Shown in pieces: positions 8,723 to 15,826 of a DNA stretch of 64,000 bases. The notes beneath the pieces are model-generated. The model did not search any database. It saw only the letters and a list, made by a program, of their open reading frames with translations, and was not told the origin of the DNA. Source of the stretch: Rossellomorea sp036867415 (GTDB taxonomy: Bacteria; Bacillota; Bacilli; Bacillales; Bacillaceae_B). Position 1 is the stretch's first letter. Every line of letters starts with the position of its first letter. The stretch spans positions 62,001 to 126,000 of the forward strand of contig NZ_JBAJHU010000008.1 of NCBI RefSeq assembly GCF_036867415.1, in the 5' to 3' direction. The position numbers were made by a program, and so were the translations under genes.

Positions 8723-10234
8723 ATGAGAGAAGAATTAGTAGAAATGAGAGACAATTTTCTAGAATACGTGAAAAAAATGACTGCGTATAACGAAGCACTC
8801 GGTTTGATGTTTTGGGATTTACGGACCGGTGCACCAAAGAATGGTGCAGAACAGCGTTCAGAGGTGATCGGAATGCTTTCATCCGAGTTATTTGCAATGT
8901 CCACTTCAAATGACATGGCTGCATATCTGGCGAAGCTGTCACCAGAGAGAGCGCAGCTTGATGAACGGACACAGAAACTGCTTGAAGAATGCCAGAAGGA
9001 ATACGACAGGAATAAAAAAATACCAGCTTCTGAATATAGAGAATATGTTGTACTTCAATCAAAAGCGGAAACCATCTGGGAAGAAGCAAAGTCCAAAGCA
9101 GATTTCGAGATGTTTCAGCCTTATTTAGAAAAGTTGGTAGCTTACACTAAGCGATTCATCGATTATTGGGGTTATGATAACAACAAATATGATACACTTC
9201 TCGATATGTATGAGCCTGGTGTGACAGTTGATGTCCTGGACAAGGTATTCGGCGAACTGAGGGATAAAATCGTACCTTTAGTCCATAAAATTTCAGAATC
9301 AGAGAACAAACCTCATACTGATTTTTTGTTCGAACATTTCCCTAAAGAAAAACAAAAAGAGTTCAGTTTAGAAGTACTGGAGCAAATGGGATATGACTTC
9401 AACTCGGGAAGACTGGATGAAACCGTTCATCCTTTCGCTATAGGTTTGAACCCCGGTGATGTAAGGGTAACAACCAAGTATGATGAAAGTGATTGGAGAA
9501 CGGCCGTATTCGGTACAATCCATGAAGGCGGTCATGCGCTTTATGAACAAAATATATCAAAAGATTTAGTTGGCACCCCATTATGCACGGGAACGTCAAT
9601 GGGAATTCACGAATCACAGTCTCTGTTTTATGAGAATTTTGTCGGGAGAAATTATTCTTTCTGGAAACAAAATTACGATCTGCTTAAACGTTACACCGAT
9701 GGTCAATTTGATTCAGTGGATATTGACCATTTCTACAAAGCGATCAATGAATCCAAGCCTTCTTTGATCAGAATTGAGGCAGATGAACTAACCTATGCGC
9801 TGCATATCATCATCCGCTATGAGATTGAAAAGGGATTGTTCAATGATGAATTTGAGGTGAAGGACCTTCCGCAAATCTGGAATCAAAAGTACGAAGAGTA
9901 TTTGGGGGTCAAGCCTGCTCATGACGGTGAAGGCGTCCTTCAGGATGTTCATTGGGCAGGCGGCAGCTTCGGGTATTTCCCTTCCTATGCGCTGGGATAT
10001 ATGTACGCAGCCCAATTTAGAAAAGCGATGCAAAAAGACATTCCCGACTTTGATGAACTTCTCGAAAAAGGAGATCTTGGCCTTATCAAAGAGTGGTTGA
10101 GAGACCATGTCCACAGATGGGGAAAAATGAAAAAGCCGCTGGAAATCCTGAAAGATGTGACGGGGGAAGGCTTGAATGCTTCCTATCTGGCTGAATATTT
10201 AATTGAAAAGTATACGAAAGTATATTCACTTTGA
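8723..10234 (+). CDS. ypwA: YpwA, M32 metallocarboxypeptidase
   Basis: 503 residues, the usual length for carboxypeptidase Taq-type M32 enzymes. The zinc motif HEGGH is near residue 267, with the downstream motif GIHESQSLFYE supplying the third ligand. The start MREELVEMRDNF follows AAGGGGGC. M32 enzymes remove C-terminal residues from peptides in the cytoplasm, and B. subtilis YpwA has a long substrate groove. No signal peptide is present. It ends only 10 bp before the dispersed repeat that separates it from the converging oxidase pseudogenes. Confidence 0.93.
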   Translation: MREELVEMRDNFLEYVKKMTAYNEALGLMFWDLRTGAPKNGAEQRSEVIGMLSSELFAMSTSNDMAAYLAKLSPERAQLDERTQKLLEECQKEYDRNKKIPASEYREYVVLQSKAETIWEEAKSKADFEMFQPYLEKLVAYTKRFIDYWGYDNNKYDTLLDMYEPGVTVDVLDKVFGELRDKIVPLVHKISESENKPHTDFLFEHFPKEKQKEFSLEVLEQMGYDFNSGRLDETVHPFAIGLNPGDVRVTTKYDESDWRTAVFGTIHEGGHALYEQNISKDLVGTPLCTGTSMGIHESQSLFYENFVGRNYSFWKQNYDLLKRYTDGQFDSVDIDHFYKAINESKPSLIRIEADELTYALHIIIRYEIEKGLFNDEFEVKDLPQIWNQKYEEYLGVKPAHDGEGVLQDVHWAGGSFGYFPSYALGYMYAAQFRKAMQKDIPDFDELLEKGDLGLIKEWLRDHVHRWGKMKKPLEILKDVTGEGLNASYLAEYLIEKYTKVYSL

Positions 10235-10244
10235 TAAAAGTTGA

Positions 10245-10669
10245 AAGAGGCTGGCACAAAAGTGTTTTAGTCTGAATAAAACCCGAATTAATTTGAATTA
10301 TAAGTTCAAATTAGTTCGGGTTTTTTATTAGCTTTGTTCAAATGTCCATTTAGTATATAGCTTGTTCGAGCGGTTGATTGGAGTGCAAGACGAAGACTCC
10401 TATCAGAAAAGCGGAAGGGCTTTGCTCAGAGGCGTGTGGCATAAGGCGAATCGGCCACGAAGGCGTTCTTTGCCTTCTTGGTCGGTTTGACTTATGTCAT
10501 GTGCCTCTAAGCCCTGCAGCTGGACAATTACTCCTCGAATTTAAAGGAGGCTCACGGGCTACCCGCGGAAAGCGAAGTCTTGCACGGAAATCATTAGCGG
10601 TAATCAGGGTCAATACTGATGATGTTCGCCTTTAGGCAGTTGTTTTTTTGTTTTGTCCCAGACTCTTTT
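10245..10669. repeat. 425-bp dispersed repeat, copy 1
   Basis: The element also occurs at 45224-45648. The outer ends are imperfect inverted repeats (AAGAGGCTGGCACAAAA on the left, TTTTGTCCCAGACTCTTTT on the right). A terminator-like hairpin CCCGAATTAATTTGAA / TTCAAATTAGTTCGGG followed by TTTTTT lies near the left end (about 10282-10327). The core from 10361 to 10599 is identical to copy 2 over 239 bp and folds into a long hairpin: AGGGCTT, AGAGGC, CATAAG and GAAGGC arms pair with GCCTTC, CTTATG, GCCTCT and AAGCCCT. An ORF of 85 codons runs through the core in both copies, but it starts at TTG without a ribosome-binding site and is probably not a protein. The element fills the gap between two converging genes. 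Confidence 0.9.
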
Positions 10670-10678
10670 TTATATTTA

Positions 10679-11673
10679 TTACCACACCCTGAACCCTTTT
10701 GAAGGCCGAGGACCATTTTGGAACATATCCATGAACGGTACAGAATAGGCTGCAAGAATGAGAGCGGCAAGGACTGTAAGCCAGATCTTCCAATTTTCAA
10801 GAACCATAGGAGTTTTTTTGCCCCTTCCGTTTGTTCCCCAACCGGGAATTCTTCTTCACCTTTTGGAGCGAAGAAAGCGAGATTAATAAAGATATATAGG
10901 ACTGGGAGGATTCCTATAAACAGAATTGTACCACCGATTGCTTGTGCAATCTGATAAGGGATCCAGTCAATGGCCAGCTGTGCACCACCATAAGCAGAGA
11001 AGGAAGAACGTCTTGGTATACCTAATAATCCTTCAGCATGCATAGCACCTGACATGATTCCCATTCCGACTGACCATGCGACTGCTTGCACGATCGCCAT
11101 CTTGTCATCGCTTTCGTTAAGACACGCCCTGTTAAATGAGGGACCAGCCAATAGGAAATCCCGAAGAACGTCAACACCACAGAAGTTGCGGGAGTTAAGT
11201 GAAAATGACCTGTTAGCCAGATTGTATTGTGTATAACCTGGTTCATCTGGTTGGAAGCATTGATCAACCCCCCTGCTCCCGCCGGGATGAACGCAGCCAT
11301 CCCGATGAAGGGTACTGAAAAGCGTGCATCTCCCCAGGGAAGCGTTTTAAACCATCCGAACAAACCAATAGCTCCTGTTGAGAGGCCGTACATTTCAAAC
11401 GTTGCAAACAATGAGAAGGCAGTCATCAATGAAGGGATAACAACCATAAATGTAAGGACTACCTGTAGAAACTTCCAAAATGCATCAATTCCCGGTTCCA
11501 CCAGCTGATGGTGAAATCCGACGGGGATAGAGAATAAGAGAAATAATACAAAAGATAATCTTGCCAGTGAATCAGAGAAAATTTTACCTCCAATAACCTT
11601 TGGGATAATCGCATACCATGCCTTATAGGCCGGCAATTACCAGAAATAAACCAATGGATCTCCAAAATACATT
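10679..11673 (-). pseudogene. ba3-type cytochrome c oxidase subunit I, decayed remnant
   Basis: Fragments on the minus strand read as the C-terminal ~60% of a ba3/CbaA-type oxidase subunit I: LPAYKAWYAIIPKVIGGKIF, PVGFHHQLVEPGID, TGHFHLTPATSVVLTF, WLVPHLTGR, GLLGIPRRSSF. The first ~230 residues expected of the family are absent; the remnant begins MYFGDPLVYFW directly after the subunit II stop. It carries an in-frame TAA at 11637-11639 where FWLLPAY is expected, a frameshift near 11105-11125, and a second frameshift at a run of seven T on the plus strand (10813-10819), after which the tail ENWKIWLTVLAA to GFRVW is readable. The CuB-ligand histidine usual in GHP reads Asp. It cannot encode a working oxidase. 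Confidence 0.9.
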
Positions 11674-12150
11674 TCAGTCCACCACCTTAATCATGGATTG
11701 CATCGTGTGATGACCAACTCCACAGTACTCATTGCATACTATTAAAAATTCAACAGTCTTATCGAGTGTTGTTGTATATTCACTGATATATCCAGGTTCA
11801 AGCATCATGTTGATGTTCGTTCCGGCTACCTCAAAGCCATGAATTACGTCCTTTGTAGTAGCAATAACTTTTATCTTCGAGTTTTTAGGAACTTCCACTT
11901 CGCCAGGGTTATATAAAAGGTGGACGCGACCATAACCAGCTCGTAATCCCATTCTTCACCTTCGATTTTTTTCAGCCCCGGCTGATTGAAAGGTCCGATA
12001 TCATCTACTTGTTCAGGGTTGATATAAGCCTTCGCCCCTCGGGAGTTGATGACCTTGATGAAAGGCACTGATCCCGAGAATGATTAAAAAGATAATAAGA
12101 GAGCCGGTACCGAGGGTCAGCCACCATTTTTCATAACGATGCATATGCAT
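11674..12150 (-). pseudogene. ba3-type cytochrome c oxidase subunit II, frameshifted
   Basis: The minus-strand reading starts MHMHRYEKWWLTLGTGS with one N-terminal membrane helix and a good AAGGAG upstream. It then shifts frame near 12031-12044 (HQL to RGAKAYINPEQVDD) and again near 11909-11918 (MVASTF to YNPGEVEVPKNSK). The CuA copper site is still legible at the end: HGFEVAGTNINMM and CNEYCGVGHHTM. Each shift needs a single-base indel. The order IIa-II-I on the minus strand is the usual operon order. If an assembly error produced both shifts the gene could be intact, but the broken neighbour argues for decay. Confidence 0.88.
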
Positions 12151-12166
12151 GTTCATTCGCTCCTTT

Positions 12167-12319
12167 TTAAAAACGATTGATGAATAGTATAAAAACTCCA
12201 ATCCAGGATAGGACCAGAAACACTCCCAGCAGCAACACGGAAGTAAACGTCCCTTTAAGGGAAGACTGATCTTCAACCTTGGTATGAGCTTTCTTATTCA
12301 ATTCAGGATTTGTCATCAT
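12167..12319 (-). CDS. cytochrome c oxidase subunit IIa-like membrane protein
   Basis: 50 residues, MMTNPELNKKAHTKVEDQ followed by one membrane helix (TSVLLLGVFLVLSWIGVFILF). AAAGGAG precedes the two adjacent ATGs. The size, the single helix and the position immediately before a ba3 subunit II fit the small subunit IIa that completes the missing first helix of subunit II in ba3 oxidases. It is the only gene of this operon that remains intact, and its partners at 10679-12150 are broken, so it is probably a relic without function. Confidence 0.72.
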   Translation of the reverse strand: MMTNPELNKKAHTKVEDQSSLKGTFTSVLLLGVFLVLSWIGVFILFINRF

Positions 12320-12548
12320 GCTCACTCCTTTCACCTCTTGATGATGTATTGGATTACCTCAATCATAATTCCATGAGCGACCGTCCATCTGTGATTAATG
12401 TCACACCTTTAAGGGTTATTTGTGAAATAAGTATGAAGTATTTCACATAAAGACAAATTGAAAATAACTCGGGAGAAAGATCCGGTTCCAATAAAAAAAG
12501 TGTTACATACAATGTATGAAGTATGTTTATTTGTCAGGGGGAAGAACG

Positions 12549-12677
12549 GTGGAAAGATATTATTGTAAAAAGTGCTGTCAATTATTCAATGAGAGCAGAA
12601 GGTGTTCGTTTTGCGGAGAAAAGGCTGACACAAAGATCCATATTATCGTCCATACACAACCGGTAAAGAAAGAATAG
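12549..12677 (+). CDS. 42-residue zinc-ribbon-like small protein
   Basis: Reads MERYYCKKCCQLFNESRRC then SFCGEKADTKIHII, with two CxxC pairs (CKKC and CSFC) spaced like a small zinc ribbon. GTG start with a strong AGGGGG site at 12537-12542. It lies between the diverging oxidase remnant and the SDR gene. I do not recognise a named family; the cysteine pairs suggest metal binding, probably zinc. Confidence 0.65.
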   Translation: MERYYCKKCCQLFNESRRCSFCGEKADTKIHIIVHTQPVKKE

Positions 12678-12745
12678 GTCACTATTTGTTAGACTGGAAG
12701 TTGTGATAAAATATAGAAGATTCAAAAAAGAGAGGAGTGTCAAGG

Positions 12746-13516
12746 ATGTATTTACCTTCTTTTTCACTGAAAAATAAAACAGCTGTCATTACAGGGGCCG
12801 GGCGCGGAATAGGACGGGCACTTAGTATCGGACTGGCAGAAGCGGGGGCGGATGTAGTGCTGCTGTCACGCACGAAGGGAAATTTGGAAGAGACGGCAGC
12901 CCGCATCCATGAATTGGGGCAGAAGGCATATATACTCCCCACTGATGTTACATCAAGAGAGGAAATCCGGGCAGTTGTACAATACATAGAAAGTCAGGGT
13001 TTGACTATTGACATATTAATTAATAATGCAGGGATGAATATACGATCAAATGCTTTTGAAGTGACAGATGATGAATGGAAAACAATCATGGATACCAATT
13101 TGAAATCTGCCTTTATGATGAGTCAGGAAATAGGAAATCTTATGAAAGGGAATGGAAGAGGGAAGATCATCAATATTGCATCAGTTGCAGGACATGTAGC
13201 TCTGCGCACAGGAGTGGTTTATGCGGCAACGAAAGCAGCCATGATTCAAATGACTAAAGTATTGGCATTTGAATGGGGGCAGCATAATATTAACGTAAAC
13301 AGTATCGGTCCATGGTATTTTAAAACACCGTTAACAAAAGAACTCCTGACCAACAAAGATTATGTAGAAGACATATTATCTGTTACGCCTTTAAAAAGAA
13401 TCGGTGAATTGGAGGAATTGGTCGGCCCTGCAGTATTTCTTGCTTCTGATGCGGGGAACTACGTAACCGGTCAGACAATATTTGTCGATGGAGGCATGAC
13501 AATTCAAGGTTTTTAA
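12746..13516 (+). CDS. short-chain dehydrogenase/reductase
   Basis: 256 residues of the classical SDR type: cofactor motif TGAGRGIG near residue 15, NNAG near 90, the catalytic Ser in NIASVAG and the YAATK form of YxxxK, and a C-terminal GNYVTGQTIFVDGG. It resembles gluconate 5-dehydrogenase/3-oxoacyl reductase relatives; the substrate cannot be told from sequence. The ATG at 12746 is chosen because GAGGAG lies 9 bases upstream, whereas the GTG at 12737 touches it. A strong terminator follows, so it is a single-gene unit. Confidence 0.85.
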   Translation: MYLPSFSLKNKTAVITGAGRGIGRALSIGLAEAGADVVLLSRTKGNLEETAARIHELGQKAYILPTDVTSREEIRAVVQYIESQGLTIDILINNAGMNIRSNAFEVTDDEWKTIMDTNLKSAFMMSQEIGNLMKGNGRGKIINIASVAGHVALRTGVVYAATKAAMIQMTKVLAFEWGQHNINVNSIGPWYFKTPLTKELLTNKDYVEDILSVTPLKRIGELEELVGPAVFLASDAGNYVTGQTIFVDGGMTIQGF

Positions 13517-13529
13517 CCTTTTAGAGGAT

Positions 13530-13566
13530 AAGAAGAGCGGACATCCTATTGTTCCGCTCTTCTTTG
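13530..13566 (+). terminator. rho-independent terminator of the SDR gene
   Basis: AGAAGAGCGGA pairs with TCCGCTCTTCT, followed by TTG and a short T-rich tract. Confidence 0.8.
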
Positions 13567-13735
13567 TTCCAGTCATTCTTCAATTATTAATAGGATGAGA
13601 AACTCGCCCACGGATGTTAATAATTCCGAATAGGGCCATCTTGTAAATTTATTAATCAGTAGAATCTGAGTACATGTTATTTCACATACTGGTAAACCTA
13701 TCCTTATATGGAATGAGATAAGGAGGATGGTTGTT

Positions 13736-14806
13736 ATGCCAAAGATAGTAGCTGTTGAGACGGAAATACCCCCTTTTAAAATCACGCAGACTGAAGCAGC
13801 AAAATTTGCCCGCAATCTGTTCTCGGAAAGCTTTAAGGATATTGACCGTCTGCTCCCCATATTTGAAAATGGAGAAATTGAAAGCAGGTATTTCGTAAAT
13901 GATCTTGAATGGTTTGCAAGTTCGCATTCATTTCAGGAAAAAAACGATCTTTTCATCCGTAATGCTGTAGAGTTGGGAAGCAGGGCGATAGAGAAGTGTT
14001 TGACTAATAATCACGTCAACTATGACGATATTGAAGCAATATTCACTATTTGTACATCGGGACTGGCAACCCCGAGCATCGAAGCCCGGATTATGAATCT
14101 CCTGCCTTTCTCCCCCCATGTAAAGCGAATTCCTATCTGGGGCTTGGGATGTGCAGGCGGAGCTGCCGGGATATCCAGGGGGTATGAATACTGTAAGGCG
14201 TTTCCAAAATCGAATGTGCTGATCCTATCCATCGAATTATGTTCATTGACATTTCAGCATGGTGACCGTTCTAAGAGTAATCTGGTTGGGACATCGTTAT
14301 TTGCGGATGGAGTGGCCTGCACTCTCCTATGTGGAGATGAAAGCGCGGTGATAGAAGGTATCACAAATCCGCTTCCATCCATTTTTGCCACTCAATCCAC
14401 CACCTTGAAGGACTCGATCGATGTCATGGGGTGGACTATCAAAGATGATGGTCTGTATGTAGTATTCTCTAAAGATATTCCAACTCTCGTCAAAAATTGG
14501 CTGAGGCCGAACGTGGAGAAATTCATCCATTCCAAGGGGATCGGAATCGATGAGATAAAACATTTTGTTGCGCATCCCGGAGGTAAGAAAGTGATCGAGG
14601 CTTACCAGGAAGCGTTGGGGTTCGGTGAGAGTATGACTGAGCATGCAATGAAAATCCTGAAACAATACGGCAATATGTCATCAGTCACGATCTTCTATGT
14701 GTTGAAGGAATTTCTGCAGGATAATTGCGCAATCGGTGATATCGGACTGGGTGCTGCATTAGGACCGGGATTCAGCTCTGAATTAGTATTGATGAGGTGG
14801 GAATGA
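13736..14806 (+). CDS. bpsA: type III polyketide synthase (BpsA/YpbP)
   Basis: 356 residues with the chalcone/stilbene synthase fold. The active-site cysteine is in GLGCAGGAAG (near residue 139), with the catalytic His in HFVAHPGG and Asn in YGNMSSVT completing the triad. In B. subtilis BpsA makes alkylpyrones from long-chain acyl-CoA and malonyl-CoA, and BpsB methylates them. The ATG at 13736 is 9 bases after AAGGAGG; the ATG at 13727 is immediately next to it. The downstream ypbQ/bpsB gene overlaps or abuts its stop, so the two are translationally coupled. Confidence 0.93.
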   Translation: MPKIVAVETEIPPFKITQTEAAKFARNLFSESFKDIDRLLPIFENGEIESRYFVNDLEWFASSHSFQEKNDLFIRNAVELGSRAIEKCLTNNHVNYDDIEAIFTICTSGLATPSIEARIMNLLPFSPHVKRIPIWGLGCAGGAAGISRGYEYCKAFPKSNVLILSIELCSLTFQHGDRSKSNLVGTSLFADGVACTLLCGDESAVIEGITNPLPSIFATQSTTLKDSIDVMGWTIKDDGLYVVFSKDIPTLVKNWLRPNVEKFIHSKGIGIDEIKHFVAHPGGKKVIEAYQEALGFGESMTEHAMKILKQYGNMSSVTIFYVLKEFLQDNCAIGDIGLGAALGPGFSSELVLMRWE

Positions 14807-15372
14807 TGGTATTCTTCAATGTATTCTTCGTCGTTCTGGCAATACAGAGGCTCGTTGAATTAATATTGGCAAGGAAAAACGAAAAGTGGATGAAAAGTCA
14901 GGGTGCGAAAGAATACGGTCAAAAGCATTATCATGCAATGGTGCTGATTCATATTGCTTTTTTTGTCTCACTTTATATAGAGGCAGGAATTTTCCACACC
15001 GCCATCCATCCTCTTTGGGAATACCTGCTTTCCGTGTTTCTCCTCACTCAAGCGGGAAGAATGTGGGTCATTTCTTCCCTGGGCAAGTTCTGGAATACAA
15101 AAATAATCGTTCTTCCGTATGCTGAAGTAGTGGCATCAGGACCTTATAAACTGTTCAGACACCCGAATTATCTTATCGTAACCATCGAATTGATCATTGT
15201 TCCATTACTATTCAATGCTTATTGGACAATGGTTATTTTTGCTGTTCTCAACCAACTCATACTCTTCACGAGGATTCCGATAGAAGAACATGCCCTTAGT
15301 ATTGAAACAGATTACGAACTTGTACACGTTAAGACACCCGGATGGATCGGAACTGTCAAAAAAGAAAAATGA
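14806..15372 (+). CDS. bpsB: BpsB (YpbQ), ICMT-type alkylpyrone methyltransferase
   Basis: 188 residues of an integral membrane protein of the isoprenylcysteine carboxyl methyltransferase family. Several hydrophobic helices are followed by the conserved GPYKLFRHPNYLIV motif and the C-terminal RIPIEEHAL. In B. subtilis BpsB O-methylates the alkylpyrones made by BpsA. Two ATGs (14803 and 14806) overlap the bpsA stop; GAGGTG at 14794-14799 favours 14806. A Fur-like box begins 10 bp after its stop. Confidence 0.9.
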   Translation: MVFFNVFFVVLAIQRLVELILARKNEKWMKSQGAKEYGQKHYHAMVLIHIAFFVSLYIEAGIFHTAIHPLWEYLLSVFLLTQAGRMWVISSLGKFWNTKIIVLPYAEVVASGPYKLFRHPNYLIVTIELIIVPLLFNAYWTMVIFAVLNQLILFTRIPIEEHALSIETDYELVHVKTPGWIGTVKKEK

Positions 15373-15380
15373 ATTTCTCA

Positions 15381-15409
15381 TTGAAAATGATTATCGTTTT
15401 TGATACGAT
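15381..15409 (+). promoter_or_regulatory. SigA-type promoter overlapped by a Fur-like box
   Basis: TTGAAA (15381-15386), 17 bp, TACGAT (15404-15409). The -35 and spacer coincide with a Fur-box match at 15382-15396, the usual arrangement for repression by Fur. Confidence 0.6.
15382..15396. promoter_or_regulatory. Fur box A
   Basis: TGAAAATGATTATCG matches the 7-1-7 Fur consensus TGATAATnATTATCA at 12 of the 14 defined positions. Confidence 0.65.
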
Positions 15410-15420
15410 GTAATTGAACA

Positions 15421-15435
15421 TGAAAATTATTCTCA
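15421..15435. promoter_or_regulatory. Fur box B
   Basis: TGAAAATTATTCTCA matches TGATAATnATTATCA at 12 of the 14 defined positions. It lies 39 bp from box A, just after the predicted transcription start. Confidence 0.6.
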
Positions 15436-15471
15436 ATTGCACGTCCAAATATAGTAAAGGTGGGGAATGGA

Positions 15472-15642
15472 ATGGTTTGGTTTCTTATTTTGTTAACGGT
15501 GGTCACATACGGCTTTATCATGAAACACGTCTTATCGAATATCATGAAGGATCGACATCCTGTCCGGAAAAAAGTCCCTTATCAAAAAAGTCCTCAATCA
15601 TTTGCCCCATCCAGCCTCATCACAACAGAATCGACAAGATAG
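15472..15642 (+). CDS. 56-residue basic single-pass membrane protein, apparently Fur-controlled
   Basis: Begins MVWFLILLTVVTYGFIMKH, one membrane helix, followed by a basic tail (MKDRHPVRKKVPYQK). The ATG at 15472 follows GGTGGGG by about 7 bases. Two Fur-box matches bracket its promoter. In B. subtilis, as I recall, the gene for Fur-regulated basic protein FbpC lies at the corresponding place beside ypbR, so a similar iron-sparing role is possible; sequence homology to FbpC is not claimed. A terminator starts at its stop codon. Confidence 0.65.
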   Translation: MVWFLILLTVVTYGFIMKHVLSNIMKDRHPVRKKVPYQKSPQSFAPSSLITTESTR

Positions 15643-15672
15643 TCTCCTTCACAACAAGGAGGCTTTTTTTAT
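15642..15672 (+). terminator. rho-independent terminator
   Basis: GTCTCCTT (15642-15649) pairs with AAGGAGGC (15656-15663), followed by TTTTTTTATTG. Confidence 0.65.
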
Positions 15673-15826
15673 TGTGTAGTCTTAAAATTTTTTTCAGGTT
15701 AATTTAGTATAATGATTTGAGATTGACTGATAGATCTGAAGTGAGATTAATAAACAATAGAGAATTCGAAATAAATACGATAAAATATATGCGTTACCAT
15801 CTTTTGAAATAGAAAGGATCTTCGAC

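Noticed and set aside
10378..10635. 85-codon ORF through repeat copy 1, with the equivalent ORF at 45356-45598
   Set aside because: It starts from TTG without a ribosome-binding site, follows the repeat core and uses its hairpin sequence; identity of the two ORFs is explained by identity of the repeats.
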